Of a stretch of 11,765 nt of DNA, positions 1 through 6,990 are shown one piece after another (the stretch's first letter is position 1; every line of letters begins with the position of its first letter). Source of the stretch: UMGS1502 sp045545435 (GTDB lineage Bacteria; Actinomycetota; Coriobacteriia; Coriobacteriales; Eggerthellaceae); assembly GCA_045545435.1 (NCBI GenBank), contig JAZQAV010000032.1, forward strand, positions 1 through 11,765. Reading direction: 5' to 3'. Below the pieces are notes generated by a model. That model did no database searches and was not told the DNA's origin. It saw only the letters and a program-made list of their open reading frames with translations. Made by a program: the position numbers and the translations under genes.

Positions 1-137
1 ACCTCCCAAATTTGGCGCGCCTCGAACGCGAGAAGAAAGATCGCGAGCGTCGCGATGCCCGCCTTATCGCGATCACTGCGCTGTTTTGCGCGCTGTGCAT
101 GACCATAGGCTTTCTTGCCGGATTTTTGCTCCGATAG
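1..137 (+). CDS. C-terminal end of a protein with a C-terminal transmembrane anchor (partial)
   Basis: Only the last 44 complete codons are present, in the frame that starts at base 3 and stops at TAG 135-137. The visible part is a strongly charged segment rich in Glu, Lys, Arg and Asp, followed by about 21 hydrophobic residues and a final Leu-Leu-Arg. This is the look of a single C-terminal membrane helix with a charged, probably cytoplasmic, helix before it. No catalytic motif can be seen and the family cannot be named. The frame stays open to the window edge, and the charged-then-hydrophobic pattern argues that it is a real gene end and not a chance ORF. Confidence 0.6.
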   Translation, partial: LPNLARLEREKKDRERRDARLIAITALFCALCMTIGFLAGFLLR

Positions 138-243
138 GAATCTGCATAAGCGCGCGCATGCGTTATACCGTCGCATAGCTATACGCTAGACGTTCCCCCC
201 AAATCCCCCAAAAAGCCTGAATTAGGTTGTTTTATAAACGAAA

Positions 244-277
244 CAGGTCAATCGTATGCGATTGACCTGCTGTTTTT
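244..277. terminator. Bidirectional rho-independent terminator
   Basis: A perfect 11-bp stem (CAGGTCAATCG at 244-254, its complement at 259-269) closes on a TATG loop. On the plus strand it is followed by CTG and five T, which would end the gene stopping at 137. On the minus strand it lies directly beyond the 3' end of tRNA-Leu and is followed by a looser T-rich stretch, so it probably serves both. A weaker hairpin (AGCCT 214-218 with AGGTT 224-228, then GTTTT) just upstream may assist on the plus strand. Confidence 0.8.
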
Positions 278-278
278 A

Positions 279-362
279 TGGTGCGGGCGAAAGGACTTGA
301 ACCTTCACGGATATACCGCCAGAACCTAAATCTGGTGCGTCTGCCAATTCCGCCACGCCCGC
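279..362 (-). tRNA. tRNA-Leu, anticodon UAG (CCA encoded)
   Basis: Read on the minus strand, the acceptor GCGGGCG (356-362) pairs with CGCCCGC (283-289). The discriminator is A, and CCA is encoded at 279-281. The anticodon arm is CCAGA-TTTAGGT-TCTGG, giving anticodon TAG, which reads CUA and other CUN leucine codons. A T-arm with GGTTCAAGTCC and an extended variable arm fit a class II leucine tRNA. It is a single gene, with the 244-277 hairpin immediately downstream. Confidence 0.96.
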
Positions 363-740
363 TTGAGCTACATGATAGCAGAACTTTTAACTTGAATACG
401 ACAATGCCAATCGGTAATTGGTGATCGTATCATGCAACTTCATATTCCGCGAAAACGCGCGAGCATAACGTACGTGCTCGATGCGTTGGTTGGCGCTTAG
501 TACCTACTTATCACATGACACCGTTCTGTCACGAATGCTGCATGAGCTATCACGACATAAGGGCGCGCAAAAGCGTTTGCATGGCATTTCAGCCTTCGTA
601 ATATATGGGCTTTCGGTTTTACTTCGCGCGCAATAAGCGACATAGACTACACTGCTTATCTTCGATAAACGAGTTTGTGCTAATATAATAAGTCGGCATT
701 TATCCAGCTCGTAAGAAAACATCGTTTCGAGAGGACTATC
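363..740. other. Gene-free region upstream of sstT
   Basis: These 378 bases carry no convincing gene. They must hold the minus-strand tRNA-Leu promoter at the left and the plus-strand sstT promoter at the right (described separately). Two small inverted repeats stand out: CCAAT-N5-ATTGG (407-421) and CGAGCA-N9-TGCTCG (460-480). Neither is followed by a T run, so they are not terminators. Their role, if any, is unknown. Confidence 0.5.
656..689 (+). promoter_or_regulatory. Probable sstT promoter with overlapping dyad
   Basis: A perfect TATAAT lies at 684-689, about 50 bases before the sstT start. No good TTGACA match lies at 16-18 bases; the hexamer there is TTCGAT (661-666). A dyad, TTATC-TTC-GATAA (656-668), covers the -35 position and could be an operator. 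The -10 box is clear. The dyad's role is inference. Confidence 0.55.
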
Positions 741-1991
741 GTGAAAGAACTTGGTCAAAAATGGACAAGCATCAGCTTGATCAAGCGCATCCTTATCGGC
801 TTGATCATCGGTGCGCTTTTGGGTGTATTCGCACCATCCGGAATTTACGTTATTACGCTGTTGGGAACCTTATTCGTTAACGCTTTGAAAGGCGTTGCGC
901 CTATTTTGGTTTTCTTCTTGGTTATCAGCGCTCTTGCCAACGCAAAAAGCCAAGGCAACATGAAGCACATCATTTTGCTTTATGTTATCTCGACTTTCGT
1001 TGCAGCTTTGGTGGCGGTAATCGCTACCACCTTGTTCCCCATCTCGCTCACCTTTGCCGATGGCAGCACCGTTGAACAGTCGTCGCCCTCTAACGTGTGG
1101 GAAGTTTTGAACACACTTCTGCTCAACATCGTAGCTAATCCGGTAACTGCCATCGCAAACGCCAACTACATCGGCATTTTGGCTTGGGCTGTTGTACTGG
1201 GTATCGCCCTGCGTGCCGCTTCGGACTCCACGAAAAACGTCTTCGCAAACGTCTCAGATGCTATCGCCAAAGTGGTCCGCTGGATCATCGAATGCGCACC
1301 CTTCGGCATCCTTGGCCTCGTTTACTCGGCTGTTTCGCAAAACGGCTTGGACATCTTCGTAGAATATGGCCAGCTTATCCTTTTGCTGGTGGTATGCATG
1401 TTCTTCATAGCGCTTGTCGCCAACCCCATCATGGTGTTTGTCATGACGCGCAAAAACCCCTATCCGTTGGTTTTCCGCTGCCTTAAAGACTCCGGCTTGA
1501 CCGCTTTCTTCACGCGCAGCTCAGCAGCTAACATCCCCGTTAACATGACCCTCTGCGAAAAACTCGGTCTCGACAAGGACACCTACAGCGTATCTATCCC
1601 GCTGGGAGCAACCATCAACATGGCGGGTGCTGCCGTTACCATTACGGTTATGTCGCTTTGCGCCGCATACACCGTTGGCCTTCCCGTTGACATGGCTACC
1701 GCCGTTATCCTTTCGGTTCTTGCAGCGGTCAGCGCTTGCGGCGCTTCGGGCGTCGCGGGTGGCTCTCTTCTGCTCATCCCGCTTGCCTGCTCGCTGTTCG
1801 GCATCTCCAACGATGTTGCCATGCAGGTTGTAGCCATCGGATTCATCATCGGCGTTATCCAAGACTCCTGCGAAACCGCCCTTAACTCTTCTTCCGACGT
1901 GCTGTTCACCGCAACTGCCGAGTATCGCCAGTGGATCAAAGCAGGTCGCGAATTCGTTATGGGCCACGACAACACCCCCATCAAGAAATAG
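741..1991 (+). CDS. sstT: Serine/threonine:Na+ symporter SstT
   Basis: This is a 416-residue integral membrane transporter of the dicarboxylate/amino acid:cation symporter family. It is close in length to E. coli SstT (about 414), which imports serine and threonine with Na+. Family marks are visible: the first re-entrant hairpin motif TRSSAANIPVN (about 258-268), the unwound-helix motif GATINMAGAA (about 289-298), the glycine-rich second hairpin GASGVAGGS (about 344-352), and DSCETALNSSSD (about 375-386), which supplies substrate and cation ligands. Hydrophobic segments fill most of the length. The start is GTG 741, preceded by GAGAGGA (729-735) at 5 bases. It is monocistronic: it has its own TATAAT upstream and a strong hairpin terminator at 2078. 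Nothing appears broken. Confidence 0.95.
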   Translation: MKELGQKWTSISLIKRILIGLIIGALLGVFAPSGIYVITLLGTLFVNALKGVAPILVFFLVISALANAKSQGNMKHIILLYVISTFVAALVAVIATTLFPISLTFADGSTVEQSSPSNVWEVLNTLLLNIVANPVTAIANANYIGILAWAVVLGIALRAASDSTKNVFANVSDAIAKVVRWIIECAPFGILGLVYSAVSQNGLDIFVEYGQLILLLVVCMFFIALVANPIMVFVMTRKNPYPLVFRCLKDSGLTAFFTRSSAANIPVNMTLCEKLGLDKDTYSVSIPLGATINMAGAAVTITVMSLCAAYTVGLPVDMATAVILSVLAAVSACGASGVAGGSLLLIPLACSLFGISNDVAMQVVAIGFIIGVIQDSCETALNSSSDVLFTATAEYRQWIKAGREFVMGHDNTPIKK

Positions 1992-2077
1992 CTTTTCAAC
2001 GCCGCAAGAATTTCTAAGAGAACGGCGAATTGGATGAATTTATAGTAACCGTGCTCTTACAATTCATGTGTTTTAGC

Positions 2078-2113
2078 AGCCGCGCACCCACGTTTTAGGT
2101 GCGCGGCTTTATT
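2078..2113 (+). terminator. Rho-independent terminator after sstT
   Basis: A perfect 11-bp GC-rich stem (AGCCGCGCACC 2078-2088, GGTGCGCGGCT 2098-2108) with a 9-base loop is followed by TTATT. It lies about 87 bases past the sstT stop and separates sstT from the next gene. It also rules out the GTG at 2099 as the start of that gene, because that codon sits in the stem. Confidence 0.88.
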
Positions 2114-2152
2114 ATTCATACAAAGGCACGCGTCCGACCGATTGGGGCTTTA

Positions 2153-2977
2153 ATGCAATATCGCGCCAACACAACTGCTATCGATCCAGCGTCACTGGTG
2201 GAAGCCCTCATAGCCAAAGCGGTCAAACAGCCGGGCGTTAAGATAAATCGTGAAAAATACCTCCAGGCAGCCTTGGGTAAACGATTCGATAAAGAAACGG
2301 TCGCGAAGGCCATTGCCACTTCGCCTGCTCAAGCGGGCATTCATCCTGACAGCTTGCTTAAAGCGGCAAATGCGGCAATCAAATCCGAAACGTCACGGGT
2401 AACTGCGCTGTCCGCAGCTGCAGGAATTCCGGGCGGACTGGCACTTTTGGGGACCATTCCCGCTGATGCAGTCCAATATTTCGCACACGTTCTTCGCGTT
2501 GCCCAAAAACTTGCCTACCTGTACGGTTGGGAAGGCTTCATGGACCAAAAGAGCGCACCCCTCGATGAGGAAACGCGCAACATGCTACTTTTGTTCATTG
2601 GTGTGATGATAGGCGTTCAGGAGGCTGAGAACGCCCTTTTCAAGTTCTCCTCGCGTCTTGCAACCAGCGTATCAGAACGCATTGCCTCACAAACTGCCGC
2701 ACGGAGCATCATCTATCCCGTTGCCAAGCAGGTCGCATCACTGTTGGGCACCGAGCTCACCAAAGAGTCGTTTGGCCACGCCGTAGGAAAAACCATCCCC
2801 GTTATCGGAGCGGCCGTATCGGGTGGTCTTACCTACGTCACGTTCAAACCTATGTGCGAGCGTTTGCGAGCCCAACTAGCCAGCCTCGAGATAGCGCACC
2901 CCGACACGTTCAAACCCGGCGTTATAGACGGCGAGATTCTTTCGGTTGAAACCATCGAAGTGTTTCACACCGCATAA
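2153..2977 (+). CDS. EcsC-like alpha-helical protein
   Basis: A 274-residue, mostly helical protein. After a polar N-terminal third it has a glycine/proline-bearing hydrophobic stretch GIPGGLALLGTIPADAVQYF (about 91-110). Then come an aromatic Y-G-W turn (124-126), a second hydrophobic helix (about 145-155), and a late GAAVSGGLTY segment (about 219-228). This order (small-residue helix with a P-x-D step, a Y-G pair, and a C-terminal G-A-A-x-x-G-G helix) resembles the EcsC family, whose biochemical role is unsettled. I rate the family call as likely, not certain. ATG 2153 is preferred because GGGG sits 5 bases upstream and the earlier GTG lies in the terminator stem. It converges on the gene ending at 3040 with no clear hairpin in the 62 bases between. 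Confidence 0.6.
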   Translation: MQYRANTTAIDPASLVEALIAKAVKQPGVKINREKYLQAALGKRFDKETVAKAIATSPAQAGIHPDSLLKAANAAIKSETSRVTALSAAAGIPGGLALLGTIPADAVQYFAHVLRVAQKLAYLYGWEGFMDQKSAPLDEETRNMLLLFIGVMIGVQEAENALFKFSSRLATSVSERIASQTAARSIIYPVAKQVASLLGTELTKESFGHAVGKTIPVIGAAVSGGLTYVTFKPMCERLRAQLASLEIAHPDTFKPGVIDGEILSVETIEVFHTA

Positions 2978-3039
2978 TTTGCGGGCACCCAGCCACGCTT
3001 TGCTATCCTCATCCGCACCTCAAACTGACAAAGTGATTG

Positions 3040-3933
3040 CTAGAACACCAAACGCCCTTCAGAGCCCTTCGAAGGATGAGCGTCAAGGTATTTCTGAGGG
3101 ATTCGATTCATCCCCGCACGCAAACGGCTCAACAAAAAGCTCTTATCTTCCGCAGCCCATCCTGCAACGGGGACAGGATTCGACACGTGCTCGCCGTAAA
3201 AATAGCATTCTCGGGTTGTAATGCCCTCCAGCAGCTCTATTTCCTCTTGGATGTACTGCCCAAGCGTGCACTCTTCGAAAGCACCCGAGGTTAGCTCGTC
3301 TTCAAGGTCGCTCCCTGGATCTATGTGCAAGGGCGAAACGAACACAAGCGACGGCCTAATGTCATTGATAATCTCGGCATTTACCCGAGCGTGCTCATGG
3401 AGCAACTTCGGACCGGCAGCCGCATTGATGATGTTCACGCTAAATTTCAGACCGCATTTGCGCAACCGACCCAACTGTTCGCGAGCGGTTTTGGCATCGT
3501 ATCCTTTGTTCATATACGAGAGCACGGAATCCATGCCCGATTCCAAACCGAAATTGACCTCGCAAAAGCCTGCGCGTGCCAAGCGTCTCAGGTCATCGTC
3601 CGATTTGTTCGCCAAATCGTTCACCGTGCTATAGCATCCAATGCTGGTGAGGTGATCGAAGTTTTTATGCAGATCTTCGGCAATCTCCAATAGAACGTCC
3701 GCAGGCAAACAGAATGCGTTGCCATTCAATAAAAAGGCACGTTGCACATGCGGGCGCACCTGCGCTGCTTCCTGTATGTCGGCTTTTATCTCGCTCATGG
3801 GCGAAATCGCAAAGTCCACATCGCGATACATCGTGCAAAAACGGCAGCTGTTGTGACTGCAGCCTGTTGTCACCTGCAAAAGCAGAGAACCAGCCTCGTA
3901 GGGCGGACGATAGGTGGTACCGGTGTAATGCAT
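3040..3933 (-). CDS. Radical SAM protein with a CX4CX2C cluster motif
   Basis: A 297-residue radical SAM enzyme. The N-terminal GCSHNSCRFCTMY carries Cys25, Cys30 and Cys33 spaced CX4CX2C instead of the usual CX3CX2C. This spacing is seen in a family of short, Elp3-like radical SAM proteins. These Cys should bind the [4Fe-4S] cluster that splits S-adenosylmethionine. A later FLLNGNAFCL (about 94-103) and EVNFGLESG (about 135-143) fit strands of the radical SAM barrel. The substrate is unknown. The start is ATG 3933, with AGGAAGGA 7 bases upstream; the GTG at 3954 has no comparable site. It begins 30 bases after the amrS stop, same strand, so it is probably the last gene of that operon. No extra domain is seen. 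Confidence 0.85.
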   Translation of the reverse strand: MHYTGTTYRPPYEAGSLLLQVTTGCSHNSCRFCTMYRDVDFAISPMSEIKADIQEAAQVRPHVQRAFLLNGNAFCLPADVLLEIAEDLHKNFDHLTSIGCYSTVNDLANKSDDDLRRLARAGFCEVNFGLESGMDSVLSYMNKGYDAKTAREQLGRLRKCGLKFSVNIINAAAGPKLLHEHARVNAEIINDIRPSLVFVSPLHIDPGSDLEDELTSGAFEECTLGQYIQEEIELLEGITTRECYFYGEHVSNPVPVAGWAAEDKSFLLSRLRAGMNRIPQKYLDAHPSKGSEGRLVF

Positions 3934-3963
3934 GCCGTCATCCTTCCTGACCACGTAAAACCG

Positions 3964-4830
3964 TTAGCAATTTCCCACGTACACATGAGCAAGGTAGCGC
4001 CTTGCCACATCTGCAAGCGCATAAACGCTCCGACGGGGTGTGGCGTCTTTGTCTTTCATATTATGACACGGGAAAAACCGCGTTACATGGTAGGGAATGT
4101 CGCTGGACAACGACGCCAACCACGATGCGCACGCGACCATGTCCTCTTCGCTGTCGTTTTCCCCAGGCACCACAAGCGTTGTGACTTCAAGATGGCAGGA
4201 CGGCCATTCGGCAAGCTGTTGAATGGTGTTCATGACGGTGCGCAAACCGTTTTTGGCACCGACCATTGCATAAAAATGCTCGCTAAAGCCTTTCAAATCA
4301 ATGTTCGCGGCATCTATGAGGCCTTCTAGCTCTTTTAAACGATGCGGATTCACGTACCCGTTGGAAACGAGCACCGTTTTCAACCCTTGTTCATGTGCCA
4401 ACAACGCGCAATCGCGAACAAACTCGAACCCAACCAGGGGCTCGTTGTAAGTAAATGCGATACCAATGTTGCCTTGTGCCCGCAAAGCGCTTGCTTTTGC
4501 CACGATATCTTCCGGTGCAAACGAATGCCACAGGACCTCATCTTGACCAACCTGCGCAATCGATGCGTTTTGGCAAAACGGACACGACAGGTTGCAGCCA
4601 TACGACCCAATTGAAAGAATGCGCGTCCCGGGATAAAAACGAGCCAGCGGCTTTTTCTCTATGGGGTCAAGCGCCATTGAAGTCACGCGACCATAGTTTT
4701 GAGGCACAACGCTCCCATCACGCGCACTGCGCGCACGGCACTTCCCCACGTGGCCTTCGGCCAATACGCACGCCTGAGGACACAAATCGCACGTGGCACG
4801 CTCGCTTGTATGTTGCGCGGGTGCAATCAT
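3964..4830 (-). CDS. amrS: AmmeMemoRadiSam system radical SAM enzyme
   Basis: A 288-residue radical SAM enzyme of the family found beside Memo and AMMECR1 proteins. The canonical CX3CX2C is CNLSCPFC (Cys79, Cys83, Cys86). An N-terminal C-x2-C-x3-C-x9-C set (Cys14, 17, 21, 31) is typical of the family and could bind a second metal site. FTYNEP (about 125-130) and the later NIDLKG (about 176-181) fit the SAM-binding barrel. The protein ends in the family's VGNC tail. Its ATG (4828-4830) overlaps the upstream TGA in ATGA, and no good Shine-Dalgarno is seen, so translation is probably coupled to the Memo-AMMECR1 gene. The reaction and substrate of this system are not settled to my knowledge. Confidence 0.93.
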   Translation of the reverse strand: MIAPAQHTSERATCDLCPQACVLAEGHVGKCRARSARDGSVVPQNYGRVTSMALDPIEKKPLARFYPGTRILSIGSYGCNLSCPFCQNASIAQVGQDEVLWHSFAPEDIVAKASALRAQGNIGIAFTYNEPLVGFEFVRDCALLAHEQGLKTVLVSNGYVNPHRLKELEGLIDAANIDLKGFSEHFYAMVGAKNGLRTVMNTIQQLAEWPSCHLEVTTLVVPGENDSEEDMVACASWLASLSSDIPYHVTRFFPCHNMKDKDATPRRSVYALADVARRYLAHVYVGNC

Positions 4831-6203
4831 GGCACGCGTGCCTGTCCCCCGCGATCGTGTCGAACCACTTCGAAGCGTTGCAGGCGCACATCACGATCGG
4901 ACACCGCTATGCCCGCCTTTTGCTTGGCTATTGCCACCTGAACTTCTACCGTGTCAACGCCCTCCAAATCGGGAAGCAGCAAACCGCGCTTGTAGCCTTT
5001 CGTTACGATAACCCCGAAACGTTTGGGGTCCAAGACTTCCTCCCCCGCAATATCTTCGGGGTCTCCCAATACGTCAACCGAGTAAGACAGCGAATCGAGC
5101 TCGAAGTCGCGCACGGGGGCAAACCGGGGATCGCGGCTGCATGCCGCAATTCCATTCGCGATAATCTCGTTGGCCAAACAATCCTGAACCGCGGAAATGG
5201 TACCAATGCACCCTCGCAATTGACCGTGCTTATGAAGGGAAACGAATGCACCTGCGCGTCTTTCCAGCAGCTCTGACGGCAAGCCATCCGGTAATGGCAC
5301 GGAACGACCCGTTTTCACAAAATGCTCGACGCTCAAGCGCGCAAGCTCCACATAGGGATCCGCTTCCGTTTCGCCTGCAGGATTTTTTGCGAGCTCGAAA
5401 GCGGCAACGGCGTACCCAACACCAAAAGGACCTTCGTAGCTCAATGCCTCTGATGCGATGGTTGCGTGTTGGGCTGCGCAAACCTGTTCAAGCGCACCTG
5501 CCATCATCTGGAATGCACCCAATCCGCACTCCGCCGCGCCGTAGCAGACGGAAGCGTCAAGCGTAAACAGTCCGTCCAAATCGCCCGCTTCAAACAGTTT
5601 TACAACCTGGTTATCGAATTGCGGACCACGCGCATCAAAACCATAGGGGCCGTCCGCTTTAAGCTTATGGGACATATCGCCGCTGGCGATAAACACAACG
5701 CGCTCGCCGCACTCATCAGATGCTTGAGCCACTAATGCGCCCAGACGTTTGTGCACAGCGGCCGAAAGCCCCGAAAGGCCTATTCTGACCACTTTGACCT
5801 TATCGAGCAATTCGCGCACGAAATACAACGGTATAAACGTCCCATGATCCATTTCGCCCGAGGAATGCTTATCGTAGAGCAAAGGGATGCCGCTTTCGTC
5901 TGCAAGACGGCTCAAGGTTGAGGCGAGCACGCTATCGCCAGCAACCTCAAGAGAGGCTTCGGGCGCCCGGAACGCGCGCATATCGCCCCACAGATGCACC
6001 GGCGCATCCAGATAAAAGGCATTTCGATAAAGCGGTGCGTGAGGCGATGCAATAACTATCGTATCGGGGGCAAGCGCCACTATCCGACGCGCAACCTCGC
6101 GATACGAATCAATTGTTTTCTGAATGCCCTGCTGCGAACCGCGCCCTACCTCGGGGATTATCAGCGGCGGATGAGGAACAACGTATGCGGAAACAATACC
6201 CAT
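4827..6203 (-). CDS. amrB: AmmeMemoRadiSam fusion protein: Memo (B) + AMMECR1 (A) domains
   Basis: A 458-residue two-domain protein. Residues 1-275 are a Memo/LigB-like fold (system protein B), with candidate metal ligands in VVPHPP (His11), SPHAPLY (His55), MDHG (His120) and GDMSH (His179), plus Glu257 in YEGPFGVGY. Residues about 290-450 are an AMMECR1 domain (protein A) with its hallmark LRGCIG at 329-334. In many genomes A and B are separate genes; here one polypeptide carries both. ATG 6203 is chosen because AAGGAGG lies 5-6 bases upstream. The GTG at 6224 gives a 7-residue extension without a site. A TATAAT at 6225-6230 suggests its own promoter with a very short leader. The radical SAM partner follows with a 4-base overlap. 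All three system parts are therefore present; the biochemical role is unresolved. Confidence 0.93.
   Translation of the reverse strand: MGIVSAYVVPHPPLIIPEVGRGSQQGIQKTIDSYREVARRIVALAPDTIVIASPHAPLYRNAFYLDAPVHLWGDMRAFRAPEASLEVAGDSVLASTLSRLADESGIPLLYDKHSSGEMDHGTFIPLYFVRELLDKVKVVRIGLSGLSAAVHKRLGALVAQASDECGERVVFIASGDMSHKLKADGPYGFDARGPQFDNQVVKLFEAGDLDGLFTLDASVCYGAAECGLGAFQMMAGALEQVCAAQHATIASEALSYEGPFGVGYAVAAFELAKNPAGETEADPYVELARLSVEHFVKTGRSVPLPDGLPSELLERRAGAFVSLHKHGQLRGCIGTISAVQDCLANEIIANGIAACSRDPRFAPVRDFELDSLSYSVDVLGDPEDIAGEEVLDPKRFGVIVTKGYKRGLLLPDLEGVDTVEVQVAIAKQKAGIAVSDRDVRLQRFEVVRHDRGGQARVP
4831..4842. repeat. 12-base perfect palindrome at the coupled amrS start
   Basis: GGCACGCGTGCC reads the same on both strands and directly abuts the amrS start codon, inside the last codons of the AMMECR1 domain. 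In mRNA it could fold as a 4-bp stem with a CGCG loop and occlude initiation until the upstream ribosome arrives. That role is inference. It could also be chance in a GC-rich codon run. Confidence 0.35.
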
Positions 6204-6224
6204 GGCAGCCTCCTTCGTCCTCAC

Positions 6225-6230
6225 ATTATA
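6225..6230 (-). promoter_or_regulatory. Probable -10 box of the Memo-AMMECR1/amrS operon
   Basis: Read on the minus strand this is a perfect TATAAT, 21 bases before the chosen ATG at 6203. A transcript starting about 7 bases further on would still include the AAGGAGG ribosome site. No convincing -35 hexamer is seen at 16-18 bases. It supports starting at 6203 instead of 6224, and suggests the operon can be transcribed apart from the peroxiredoxin gene. Confidence 0.5.
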
Positions 6231-6272
6231 ACGCGCGCACTCTTAAGCAGGACACGCCACGCTTTTCATGCG

Positions 6273-6818
6273 TTAACGCAAATACGGGGCAAGTTCGTCC
6301 GTCGTTGGAACGTCGTTCGCACGCGTACCATAATGGGCGAAAATGACGTTCAGGTCGTGGTCAACCACGAACGCGCCGGGAAGCTGAAGCTCGTTGCCTT
6401 CATATTTACCGTGCTTGAAACCCTCGGCTTTGATGCGCTCCAAAAACGCGCGACCTTCATCATCGAACAAATCGGCTTTTGTCGCCGTAGAGCCAAGCTC
6501 GAACAGCTTGTAGAGCGCTTGTTCCGCATCGCAGATAATGTCAAACGGAATGCCGGCTTCCTCAACGCCTTCGCGCACGAGCGCGGGGTCCGACTGGAAC
6601 ACGATAAGCAATTGCCCGCCCGCATCTTCGATGGTTTTGTAGTTCGTTAAGAACTGGTGCAGGTTGTACTGGCACATGGTGCACCCGATATAGCGCAGAA
6701 AGACGATAGCGGTATTACCGTCCACCCGCTTCACCGTGTCTGTTATATGAACGTTCTCCTCGAACGGCGTGCGGTATGTAAAATTAGGCATTACTGAGCC
6801 TGTGGCCAATTTGGTCAT
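6273..6818 (-). CDS. Peroxiredoxin-like (AhpC/TSA, redoxin) protein with CxxC
   Basis: A 181-residue thioredoxin-fold protein. After a first strand (VFLRYIG) comes the redox motif GCTMC (Cys46 and Cys49), where peroxiredoxins and redoxins keep their peroxidatic or thiol-reducing cysteine. Later features fit the fold: an FQSD strand end, FDIICDAEQALYKLF (about 113-127, the Pxx-D-x-x-x-x-Y-x-x-F helix of AhpC/TSA proteins), and PGAFVVD (the cis-Pro strand). It probably reduces peroxides or disulfides in the cytosol; no signal peptide is visible. ATG 6818 is chosen because GAGAGGG lies 6 bases upstream. An ATG at 6854 would add 12 residues without family support. A weak TTGTTC-N18-TAGGAT lies at 6882-6853 on this strand. 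The Memo-AMMECR1 gene starts 69 bases downstream. Confidence 0.8.
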   Translation of the reverse strand: MTKLATGSVMPNFTYRTPFEENVHITDTVKRVDGNTAIVFLRYIGCTMCQYNLHQFLTNYKTIEDAGGQLLIVFQSDPALVREGVEEAGIPFDIICDAEQALYKLFELGSTATKADLFDDEGRAFLERIKAEGFKHGKYEGNELQLPGAFVVDHDLNVIFAHYGTRANDVPTTDELAPYLR

Positions 6819-6990
6819 ATGGTTCCCTCTCTGTCTCCCCTTGCTACAAACCATCCTAGTACACTTCTATGACATTGAACAAGGGAGTTTATCAGATGAC
6901 CTTTACATGAGACTCGTCGTTGCTCATCTAAGTTTCAATTTCTTTTAGCTATCCTGTTGTCTCTACCTGTGATACCGAAGAAAGAATCGC

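Noticed and set aside
504..758. 84-codon minus-strand frame
   Set aside because: It covers the sstT promoter, ribosome site and start, has mixed low-complexity composition, and matches no family I know.
1583..1999. Long minus-strand frames inside sstT
   Set aside because: Antisense shadows of a well-supported transporter gene.
2099..2152. Upstream GTG start for the EcsC-like gene
   Set aside because: The codon lies in the stem of the sstT terminator, while ATG 2153 has a better ribosome site.
5994..6650. 218-codon plus-strand frame, and others at 4455-5276 and 3742-4329
   Set aside because: Antisense to the Memo-AMMECR1, redoxin and radical SAM genes; Arg/His/Cys-rich composition typical of shadows.
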